Of a stretch of 64,000 nucleotides of DNA, positions 1-7,009 are shown piece by piece. Both the position numbers and the translations under genes were made by a program. A model generated the notes under the pieces. It was not told the origin of the DNA and made no database searches. It worked only from the letters and a program-made list of their open reading frames with translations. Location: the NCBI GenBank assembly GCA_023397655.1, contig JAEWTW010000031.1, positions 1 to 64,000 of the forward strand, written 5' to 3'. This DNA comes from Bacillota bacterium (lineage in GTDB: Bacteria > Bacillota > Clostridia > Christensenellales > SZUA-584). The stretch's first letter is position 1; the number at the start of each line of letters is the position of its first letter.

Positions 1-35
1 TCGGCTCTCCAGCTCCTTCGCTGGCACGGAATTGC

Positions 36-65
36 ATCTTACCAGATTCAATGCCGCTTTGTCAA
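36..65 (-). promoter_or_regulatory. Strong sigma-A promoter reading off the left edge (proximal of a tandem pair)
   Basis: On the minus strand a TTGACA box (complement of 60-65) and a TAAGAT box (complement of 36-41) are separated by 18 bases. Transcription would leave the window at its left end. Just downstream on that strand is a short hairpin (CCAGC/GCTGG, around 9-25). The arrangement resembles clostridial rRNA operon leaders. The transcribed gene is outside the window, so this is inference. Confidence 0.6.
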
Positions 66-193
66 CATGTTTTTCTCTGTATTTCTCTGGCAGCCTTGCG
101 CCTCTTTCGATGCGCCTTTTCTGCCGTCTTTAAGGCTTTTTCAAGCCCTCTCAAGGTTCTGTTTCGCGCCCCCTGTTCCGGCGACGCTCAAAT

Positions 194-222
194 ATATTAC
201 CAAAACACCTTTCACTTGTCAA
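194..222 (-). promoter_or_regulatory. Second strong sigma-A promoter of the tandem pair
   Basis: A minus-strand TTGACA (complement of 217-222) and TAATAT (complement of 194-199) stand 17 bases apart, which is near consensus. It lies about 155 bases upstream of the other minus-strand promoter. Tandem consensus promoters with a long untranslated stretch between them are typical of stable RNA operons. Positions 1-333 hold no convincing protein gene. Confidence 0.6.
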
Positions 223-333
223 CGCCTTTTATGAGTCAATTTGTGATTTTTCGAGGAAATAATTCAGGGCACTTTTCAATGCGCTCCACCTGTGTTTTTA
301 TTGGCACAGCCAGCTTCCGGTTCTCCTTATCTG

Positions 334-363
334 TTGACAATGTTATTTGCATGACATTAATAT
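334..363 (+). promoter_or_regulatory. Probable promoter of the metallo-hydrolase gene
   Basis: A perfect TTGACA at 334-339 is followed after 18 bases by TAATAT at 358-363. The start codon of the next gene lies about 50 bases downstream at 413. The call is based only on box match and spacing. Confidence 0.5.
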
Positions 364-412
364 ATCCCGAGTGTCCGGATTGTATATATTATATATATAG
401 AAAGGCTGTCTT

Positions 413-1312
413 GTGAGTAAACGCCGCATTTCAAATAAACATCGGTTTATTACGCTCGTATTTATGCTGGCTTTCCTGATGGCTGCTGCTTATTTAGTCG
501 TAACCTTTCAAAGCGGTAGGCCTGACGCTTTGCCTGCTGCTCCGGCCAGCGGCGATTTGCTTTATGTCCAGTTCATCGATGTCGGACAGGGCGACAGCAC
601 GCTTATCACAACAAGCACCGGCGAAACAATGCTGATAGACGCCGGGGAATCCTCCTCTGCCGACGCTGTATTTGAGGAGCTGGACGAACGCGGTATCAAC
701 GACATAGACGTACTTGTTGCTACACATCCTCATTCAGATCATATCGGAGGCATTCAAAGCGTTATATCGCGTTACGATATCGGGCGTGTGCTGATGCCGG
801 ATATGACGTCTGATTCAAAAACGTATACGGAACTTATGGAAACAATCAATAACGAGTCAATACCACTGACCGAGGGTTATGCCGGCTACCGTTTCTCGCT
901 CGGCAGCGCTTTGTGTACTGTGGTGTCTCCCAATGCCAGCGACGACAAGGATGCCAATAATGAAAGCATTGTGATCTATCTGGACTTCGGCGATACTGAT
1001 TTCCTTTTTACCGGCGATATGGAGGAATGGGCGGAAGAGAGAGTATTGGAAGCGCACTATTATATTGATGCCGATGTGCTCAAAGTGGCGCATCATGGTT
1101 CATCAACCAGCACCTCTGACGCATTTCTGTCTGCGATAACACCCGAATATGCCGTCATTAGCTGCGGCCTTGGCAACTCTTACGGCCATCCTCATGACGA
1201 GGCGCTTGACAGACTCGGCAAAGCCGGTGCTGAAATTTACCGCACAGACGTTCAGAGTGATATACTTTTCACCTCTGATGGTAAAACGTTGATTGTCAAG
1301 ACAGGTGACTAA
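413..1312 (+). CDS. ComEC/Rec2-like metallo-beta-lactamase-fold hydrolase, membrane anchored
   Basis: A 299-residue protein. Residues about 12-32 form one hydrophobic segment (membrane anchor or uncleaved signal), so the hydrolase domain should lie outside the membrane. The metal-binding motif HPHSDH is at 105-110, followed by a GDM-type aspartate (LFTGDMEE) and VAHHGSSTS, the usual order in the C-terminal domain of ComEC/Rec2. Full ComEC is much larger and has a channel domain; this is the free-standing version, whose substrate is unknown (nucleic acid or phosphodiester is inferred from the family). The start is GTG at 413 behind AAAGG; the alternative TTG at 411 runs straight into TGA. It converges on the aroE-like gene with a shared terminator between them. 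Confidence 0.85.
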   Translation: MSKRRISNKHRFITLVFMLAFLMAAAYLVVTFQSGRPDALPAAPASGDLLYVQFIDVGQGDSTLITTSTGETMLIDAGESSSADAVFEELDERGINDIDVLVATHPHSDHIGGIQSVISRYDIGRVLMPDMTSDSKTYTELMETINNESIPLTEGYAGYRFSLGSALCTVVSPNASDDKDANNESIVIYLDFGDTDFLFTGDMEEWAEERVLEAHYYIDADVLKVAHHGSSTSTSDAFLSAITPEYAVISCGLGNSYGHPHDEALDRLGKAGAEIYRTDVQSDILFTSDGKTLIVKTGD

Positions 1313-1330
1313 ACCAAATGACAATAAACA

Positions 1331-1350
1331 AAAAGCGCATTCGCGCTTTT
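1331..1350. terminator. Bidirectional terminator
   Basis: A perfect 8-bp stem AAAAGCGC/GCGCTTTT with loop ATTC lies between two convergent genes. The A-tract and T-tract make it usable from both strands. Confidence 0.8.
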
Positions 1351-2203
1351 AGTGTTCGGACTGTTCTGTCTTTTCTTCAAGGCTTTGCTTAACACGAGCC
1401 TGCACCCGCATGATGACGGACAGATCCATCTGATTGCCCAGCCAAATCTCAAGTGAGCGAATGGCCTGGAAGAAAAGCATATCAAAACCATTCTTTGTTT
1501 TGGCTCCGGAGGATGCGGCCTTTTTTAAGAACCGTGTGCTTTTGTACGAGGTATCATACGCATAACGAAAGCTCTGGTATGTGTGCGGGTGAATGGATAC
1601 CTGTGAGTCGGAGCTTTCCAGATCGACTGACGATGTACTGAATACAGAATCAAACTGGTCGGCTTGAGTCAATGAACGGACAACGCGAATACGGTTTTTA
1701 TTGTATGTCTTCTGAAGCTTTTCCTTGAGGTCATGCGCATGCGCTGCGTTCCTTGAAACGATCGTTAAAAAAGCGCTTTTTTCCAGCAGCACATTGGCGA
1801 CAGAACGCGCAACATCTCCCGCCCCTACCAGCAGAACATCCTTATCATATAAGTTGCCGGCAAAGCCGATCAGGCTGCGCTCAAAACCGACCATTTCCGT
1901 ATTGTGACCGATGAGCTTCCCGTCCTCCACGCGAATGGTGTTGGCCGTGCCTGCGCGTCTGGCCGATTCGTCGATGCTGTCGAGCTGAGACAATATATCG
2001 TGCCGGAATGGCGCTGTGACATTGAATCCGGAGAAGTCAGATCGTAGCACGGGAAGCGCTGCCACCAGTTGCCCCTTCGCGATGGAAAAGGGCATGTACA
2101 CAGCAGATAGCCCGAGTTCTTCGAAAACAGCGTTGTAGACTCTGGGAGCAAATGACCTGTTAATATCAGCACCGATGAGTCCGTATGTTGCAAAGTCTAT
2201 CAT
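1349..2203 (-). CDS. Shikimate dehydrogenase-like protein with altered catalytic dyad
   Basis: 284 residues with the AroE fold order: an N-terminal substrate domain, then a nucleotide-binding domain with VLLVGAGDVARSV around 125-137. The family motif NVTxPxK appears as NVTAPFR (61-67), so the catalytic lysine is arginine. NTDG appears as NTEM (101-104), so the catalytic aspartate is glutamate. In the substrate-binding SxS motif near residue 17 the second serine is alanine. In true AroE the Lys/Asp pair relays protons during reduction of 3-dehydroshikimate. Its exact substrate is therefore doubtful, and it may be a quinate/shikimate-like oxidoreductase of another pathway. No other aro genes are nearby. 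Confidence 0.75.
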   Translation of the reverse strand: MIDFATYGLIGADINRSFAPRVYNAVFEELGLSAVYMPFSIAKGQLVAALPVLRSDFSGFNVTAPFRHDILSQLDSIDESARRAGTANTIRVEDGKLIGHNTEMVGFERSLIGFAGNLYDKDVLLVGAGDVARSVANVLLEKSAFLTIVSRNAAHAHDLKEKLQKTYNKNRIRVVRSLTQADQFDSVFSTSSVDLESSDSQVSIHPHTYQSFRYAYDTSYKSTRFLKKAASSGAKTKNGFDMLFFQAIRSLEIWLGNQMDLSVIMRVQARVKQSLEEKTEQSEH

Positions 2204-2402
2204 TTCTATATCCCGCTTTACCCGTTTAAACGAAAATTTGTAATATCATATCACACGCGCCATGTTAAATTAAACGCCGATATTCGGCAGAATAGCCGCT
2301 GAAATCGGATTGTCAGTGATTATAGGCACTTTGCTGTTTTTATTCTAACCCATAATTGATATTATAAGCAAGCATGGGCAAAATAGATTCGGAGGTGTGA
2401 TA

Positions 2403-2534
2403 ATGAAGCGCAAAAAGAATAAACACAGCCAAACTGTTCCGGCCTTTGATTACAGCCCAACAGACCCGTTTGGCAGTTATACCGGGCGCCCCAAAGATAA
2501 CGACAAGCCCGTACAGGATGCTGACGATCTCTGA
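2403..2534 (+). CDS. Small 43-residue protein with a C-terminal PVQDADDL motif
   Basis: The ATG at 2403 follows a near-perfect GGAGGTG (2391-2397) at 5-base spacing, and the frame closes with TGA just before a strong terminator. The protein begins with a basic stretch (MKRKKNKH), has a DPFGSYTGRP segment in the middle and ends in the acidic PVQDADDL. From memory, short clostridial proteins with a GSYTG...PVQDADDL pattern occur widely and have no assigned role. The ribosome site, terminator and coding-like composition support a real gene. Function unknown; no membrane segment is visible. Confidence 0.7.
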   Translation: MKRKKNKHSQTVPAFDYSPTDPFGSYTGRPKDNDKPVQDADDL

Positions 2535-2545
2535 TTTTAAAGCTG

Positions 2546-2573
2546 AAAACCCCGCTCATATGAACGGGGTTTT
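2546..2573 (+). terminator. Rho-independent terminator after the small protein gene
   Basis: A 9-bp perfect stem AAAACCCCG/CGGGGTTTT has a 10-base loop and ends in a T-run. It also faces the 3' end of the minus-strand htrA-like gene and can act in both directions. Confidence 0.85.
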
Positions 2574-2588
2574 GTACAAACGCCTTCT

Positions 2589-4007
2589 TTAATTCATCTT
2601 GTTCAGATCGCCGACCGTAACGGTCGCCGTATATTCCTGTCCGTTTCGCCATACCTTGAGTGAAATCTTATCCCCCACGGCATGCTCCCGAATTTTCCCC
2701 GTCAGTATATCAACCGTCGCCGTTTTCATGCCTTCAATTTCCAGAATGACATCACCGGCTTTCAGGCCTGCTTTCTCCGCCGGGCCGTCTTCTGTGACTT
2801 CGACAACAGTGACACCTTCAGGCGAATCCGATGGCAGGCAGGATATACCGATGCCCGGCCTCACCACGCTGCCCGATGTCATCAGCTGCTGAATGATGGG
2901 CTTGGCGGTATTGACCGGAATCGCAAAGCCGATGCCCTCCGTACCGATGGGCACGCCGTAATCGTCATAACCGGCCAGATAGCTTTTGAGTGTATTGATG
3001 CCGATAACCTCGCCTTTGATATTGACTAACGCGCCGCCGCTGTTGCCGGGGTTGATCGCGGCATCCGTCTGTATGTACTTCTGACTGTAACCGTTGGTGG
3101 AAATTTCACGCCCCAGCGCACTAACGATGCCTGACGTGACGCTGCCCGCCAGATCGCTTCCAAGCGGGTTTCCGATCGCTACCACCGTTTCACCCACCTG
3201 CAACGCGTCAGAGTCGCCAAGAGCTGCCGCAGTCAGGCCAGTTGCGTCGATCTTCAGTACCGCCAGGTCCGTCGTGGCATCCGTCCCCAGAACGGTCGCC
3301 GGGTATTCCTCACCGTCGAACAGCGTGACCTTAACGGAATCGCTTCCGGCAACCACATGGTTGTTTGTGACGATGTAGCCGTCCTGACGGATAATGATGC
3401 CTGTTCCGTAACCGCTCTCCTGCGGCACCAACTCTTCCTCGCCCATAATCTGCTGATCGATGCTGATGGTAACACCCACCACAGCCGGGCTCACATCCTT
3501 GGCAATTTCCACGATGGGGTTGGAAGACGGATCAATGGAAGGCGCTTCTCCGCCGATCTCCGGATTTTCACCGGCATACTGCTGTGCCGGTACGCTGGTC
3601 TCCGGCTTTTGCGGCAATTCCGACGGAACCGGTTCGAGCGTGTTGTCGTCGTCACCGGGCATATTCTGTGAATCGTTCATCGCGACGGACTGCCACTGGG
3701 AAATCAACGGAGCGAGGAAAAATGTTCCCGCTGCAACGCCGGCAATCAGGCATATAACCATCAACACCACGGCCAGCACACGCAGGCCGGAGCCTTTACG
3801 CGGGGTCTCGGGCACCCGGTGCGGCTGCGCATTATACGCGTTCCAGCTGCCCTGCGGCTGCGGCGGCCACGGCTGCCCGTAATAGTTTTGATAATAGCTG
3901 TTGGGCTGGCCGTATCCGGTATAGCCGCCCGCTGGTTGCCCGTTTTCCGGCTTGTCGTTTTCAGGCGGGTTGTTTTCCGGTATCTCACCCTTGTATTCGT
4001 TATCCAT
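2589..4007 (-). CDS. htrA: HtrA/DegP-like membrane-anchored serine protease
   Basis: 472 residues. The cytoplasmic N-terminus (about 1-77) is rich in Pro, Gly, Gln and Tyr, then one membrane segment at about 78-100 places the rest outside the cell. The trypsin-like domain shows the catalytic triad in NNHVV (His about 215), TDLAVLKID (Asp about 245) and GNSGGAL (Ser about 322). A C-terminal PDZ domain carries GPAEKAGLKAGDVI. The family degrades or refolds misfolded secreted proteins. It lies 92 bases downstream of a sensor kinase/response regulator pair on the same strand. That recalls CssRS-HtrA envelope-stress circuits of Gram-positive bacteria; regulation by that pair is inferred from position. 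Confidence 0.93.
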   Translation of the reverse strand: MDNEYKGEIPENNPPENDKPENGQPAGGYTGYGQPNSYYQNYYGQPWPPQPQGSWNAYNAQPHRVPETPRKGSGLRVLAVVLMVICLIAGVAAGTFFLAPLISQWQSVAMNDSQNMPGDDDNTLEPVPSELPQKPETSVPAQQYAGENPEIGGEAPSIDPSSNPIVEIAKDVSPAVVGVTISIDQQIMGEEELVPQESGYGTGIIIRQDGYIVTNNHVVAGSDSVKVTLFDGEEYPATVLGTDATTDLAVLKIDATGLTAAALGDSDALQVGETVVAIGNPLGSDLAGSVTSGIVSALGREISTNGYSQKYIQTDAAINPGNSGGALVNIKGEVIGINTLKSYLAGYDDYGVPIGTEGIGFAIPVNTAKPIIQQLMTSGSVVRPGIGISCLPSDSPEGVTVVEVTEDGPAEKAGLKAGDVILEIEGMKTATVDILTGKIREHAVGDKISLKVWRNGQEYTATVTVGDLNKMN

Positions 4008-4099
4008 TTATGTATAACCTCCCGAGATGATTATTGCTTATAAGTGATATTATATACCATTGTATTTGAACAAAATGGAAACATCACGTGAATTTTGCG

Positions 4100-5557
4100 T
4101 TACTTGGCGCGTGTTTTGTGTTCCGGCGTCACCAGCGACCGCGTCAGCGTAAACGAGAACGTCGTGCCTTTGCCTTCCTCCGACTGCAGACCGATTGTCT
4201 CTCCGTGCTGCGCGATGATTCGCTTGACGATGGACAGCCCGATACCTGTGCCGGGCGTTCCCGGGCTGTGCGCTTTATCCACTTTGAAAAACCTCTCGAA
4301 CACAAAAGGCTGATCTTCCTGTGGTATACCGGCGCCTGTATCGGAAATGTTGACATGCACCTTGTTTTCCGTACAGAAGGTCCACACCTTGATCTCCCCG
4401 CCCTCGCCGGTAAATTTCACTGCGTTGTCGATCAGATTGGTGATCACCTGCGATATACGGTCCTCATCTGCCCATACGTTGAGTTTCTCTTCCGATAGCC
4501 CGACGACCACGCCGATGTTTTTCTCCTCAATACGCTGTTCAAATGTCAGCAGGCAGCGCCGCAGCAGTTCGTTGATGTCAAACTCACTGTATTCAATAGG
4601 GAACTTGCCGGACTCTATTTTCGCCAGATTCAGCAGATCATTGATCAGCGTGCCCATACGCTTTGTTTCACCCAATACGATCTGAAGATACTTATCGCGG
4701 TCCGCATCCTCTATCGCGCCGTCCAGCATACCCTGAATGAATCCCTGCACGGAGGCGAGCGGTGAGCGCAGCTCGTGCGAAACATTGGCTATAAACGTGT
4801 TTCTCAGTCCGTCCTGCAGCTTGAGCTCTTCCGCCATCCGGTTAAACGCGATCGCCAGCTCGCCAATTTCGTCATGCGTCGTCCGTTTCACGCGCCAATC
4901 GTAGTTGCCGCGCGCCAGCTCCATCGCGCCGAACGATATTTTACGAATGGGCTTTACAATATACCGGGACAGTACGAACACAAGCACTGCGGCAAAAGCA
5001 ACGGATATCACCAGCGGCGTAAACACCTGCCGGAATATCGCGCTGATGCCCACGCTGAAGTCCTCGACCTCCTTGTGTACCACGATGGACCCGACGAAGG
5101 TCCCGTCCACCAGCAGCGGAATAGCCACGGACATCATTGCACCCTTGAATGGCTTCGGATTGGACGCCACCTGTTTAACGGCATTGCCCTGTTCCGTAAG
5201 TGCCAGTATCTCCAATGTATTGTCACTCATGAAATCCGTGTCCGCATTGCCCTTATTTTCCGGGTCCACGATCATGTAAATCTGCTTTAATGTGCTGCTG
5301 ACCAGCCAGATGACCGTTCCTTCCTTCATTGCCTTGTCGTAAAGTTGCTGCCGGAATTCACTATCGCTCATTTCGCCGTAATAGTTATCCGTCGCCCATG
5401 TGTTGATTTCCTGTGCACTGGCAATCATCAGATCCATCTGCGTATAAAGGTACTGATTTTTGAGCATTTCGAAAAAAATGCCCCCCACCAACGCGAACGC
5501 CATGATAATGATCAGTATGTATACAAAAAGCATCCGGGCAAACAGAGACTTCCCCAT
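4100..5557 (-). CDS. Sensor histidine kinase (HAMP-HisKA-HATPase)
   Basis: 485 residues. Two membrane segments (about 8-30 and 175-197) flank an extracytoplasmic sensor region of some 145 residues. A HAMP linker follows, then HisKA with the phospho-acceptor histidine in NVSHELRSPL (about residue 260) and a HATPase domain with N (NLIDNAVKF), G1 (DTGAGI), F and G2 (GTGIGLSI) boxes. It autophosphorylates and passes phosphate to the response regulator encoded 3 bases upstream. The sensor domain has no motif I recognise, so the signal is unknown; the adjacent protease suggests envelope stress. Confidence 0.93.
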   Translation of the reverse strand: MGKSLFARMLFVYILIIIMAFALVGGIFFEMLKNQYLYTQMDLMIASAQEINTWATDNYYGEMSDSEFRQQLYDKAMKEGTVIWLVSSTLKQIYMIVDPENKGNADTDFMSDNTLEILALTEQGNAVKQVASNPKPFKGAMMSVAIPLLVDGTFVGSIVVHKEVEDFSVGISAIFRQVFTPLVISVAFAAVLVFVLSRYIVKPIRKISFGAMELARGNYDWRVKRTTHDEIGELAIAFNRMAEELKLQDGLRNTFIANVSHELRSPLASVQGFIQGMLDGAIEDADRDKYLQIVLGETKRMGTLINDLLNLAKIESGKFPIEYSEFDINELLRRCLLTFEQRIEEKNIGVVVGLSEEKLNVWADEDRISQVITNLIDNAVKFTGEGGEIKVWTFCTENKVHVNISDTGAGIPQEDQPFVFERFFKVDKAHSPGTPGTGIGLSIVKRIIAQHGETIGLQSEEGKGTTFSFTLTRSLVTPEHKTRAK

Positions 5558-5560
5558 TAT

Positions 5561-6241
5561 CTATCTGACCTCAAACTTATATCCCACGCCCCAAACGGTC
5601 TTGATCTCCCAGCCGTTACCCTGGTCGAACAGCTTCTTGCGCAGCCGTTTGATGTGTACGTCTACCGTACGCGAATCGCCGAAAAACTCAAAATCCCACA
5701 CCTGCTGCAGCAGCTGCTCGCGCGTATACACCTTGTTGGGGTGCGACGCAAGGAAAAAAAGCAATTCGATCTCCTTGGGCGGCATCTCTACGATCTCACC
5801 CCTGTATGTGACGGTATAATTGGAAATGTCGATGACCAAATCTTCATAAATGATCTGCCGGTTCTCCTCTTCGTGCATGTTGGCGCGGCGCATCACGGCC
5901 TTCACGCGCGCAATGAACTCCTTGGGATCAAATGGCTTGACGATATAGTCGTCCGCGCCCAGTTCCAGACCCAGCACCTTGTCAAACGTCTCGCCCTTGG
6001 CTGTCAGCATGATAACGGGCACGGCGCTCGATTTGCGAATCTGCTTTAAGACCTCCCAACCGTCCTTGCGCGGCATCATGATGTCCAGCACCACCAGCGC
6101 CGGAGCTGAGCGCTCAAACGATTCAATTCCCGCCTGGCCGTCGTAAGCCAGCGTGACCTTGTAGCCCTCCTTCTGCAGATAGAGCTTGATAACCTCACAG
6201 ATATTCTTGTCGTCGTCTACGATCAGTATGTCCTTGGACAT
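5561..6241 (-). CDS. OmpR/PhoB-family response regulator
   Basis: 226 residues. The receiver domain has the acidic pocket DDD (9-11), phospho-acceptor Asp53 in VVLDIMMP, a Thr in LTAKGE and a Lys in YIVKPF. A C-terminal winged helix-turn-helix contains SRTVDVHIKRLRKKL. The ATG at 6241 is chosen because GAGGTG sits 6 bases upstream; an in-frame GTG three codons earlier overlaps that ribosome site. It is the first gene of a minus-strand run regulator-kinase-protease, so it probably controls its own operon. No operator was identified in 6242-6419. Confidence 0.93.
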   Translation of the reverse strand: MSKDILIVDDDKNICEVIKLYLQKEGYKVTLAYDGQAGIESFERSAPALVVLDIMMPRKDGWEVLKQIRKSSAVPVIMLTAKGETFDKVLGLELGADDYIVKPFDPKEFIARVKAVMRRANMHEEENRQIIYEDLVIDISNYTVTYRGEIVEMPPKEIELLFFLASHPNKVYTREQLLQQVWDFEFFGDSRTVDVHIKRLRKKLFDQGNGWEIKTVWGVGYKFEVR

Positions 6242-6419
6242 GATGTTCACCTCATCATTCGTAATATGGGTGTTTTTGTTTTATCAGCATTATATCCCAC
6301 ACGGGGCTTTCATACAAATATATGTCCGCATGTATTCACCGATTATTCATAGAATGTTTGATGATTGGCAATACATTTTGAACAAATCCAGTAAAACGAC
6401 CTTTCGATACAATTATTCT

Positions 6420-6854
6420 TCAAACTTCAATCACGTCGATGCCGTTCCTTTTCAGCAGCGCTGCGGTCACGCCGTCTCCCTTGCGCAGCGTCCCGGAAAA
6501 CGTTCCGTCGTATATGCGCCCTGAACCGCAGGAGGGACTTTTGGATTTCAGCCACGCGCGCTGCGCCCCCAGCTTTCTCGCCGTCTCAAGAGTCTTTTGT
6601 GCTCCCAGTACAAATTCCGCAGTCACGTCTCCCCCGTCCTCCGCCATCACGCGAGACTGCCCGTTAAGCACTTCATCGCCGTCGCCGCCGACGATCTCGG
6701 ACGGGCAGCGCGGCGCTTTGAGCCCCGCCAGACATTCCGGGCAGACCAGCTTCACCAGCCCCTGCTTATACATTTCCGTGATTTTAGCATCCGGCCGGGC
6801 TTCTCCGTCGTAACGACATTTAACACCTGCCAAGCACGCGCTTGCTATATCCAT
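6420..6854 (-). CDS. DUF523 family protein
   Basis: 144 residues matching the conserved features of DUF523: ACLAGVKCRYDG at the N-terminus, VCPECLAGL and PRCPSEI in the middle, then LKSKSPSCGSGRIYDGTFSG and GDGVTAALL. Five conserved cysteines (including CxxC and SPSCG) suggest metal or iron-sulfur binding, but that is inference. The family role is not established. It stands alone on the minus strand with no T-rich terminator nearby. The 155 bases between it and mutS2 contain GC-rich imperfect repeats but no gene I can support. Confidence 0.88.
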   Translation of the reverse strand: MDIASACLAGVKCRYDGEARPDAKITEMYKQGLVKLVCPECLAGLKAPRCPSEIVGGDGDEVLNGQSRVMAEDGGDVTAEFVLGAQKTLETARKLGAQRAWLKSKSPSCGSGRIYDGTFSGTLRKGDGVTAALLKRNGIDVIEV

Positions 6855-7009
6855 AATTCGCTCCGCTCATTGGCGGCAAACCTGCGTTTCCCGCCAGTTT
6901 TCCGCACTTGCTCGTTCCTCACGCTGAGCGCTATGAAACTTCGCAAATCCGCAAGGTGTGGGCTGCGCGGGCCAAGCCCGTCTTGCCCACTTTTAAAATA
7001 AGTAATAAC

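Noticed and set aside
51..416. A 121-residue plus-strand frame before the metallo-hydrolase gene
   Set aside because: It lacks a ribosome site, its Cys/Phe-rich sequence does not look like a protein, and it lies over two minus-strand promoters.
6855..7009. GC-rich repeat-like stretch between DUF523 and mutS2 as a regulatory RNA
   Set aside because: Only imperfect short inverted repeats and no promoter or T-run; not enough for a call.
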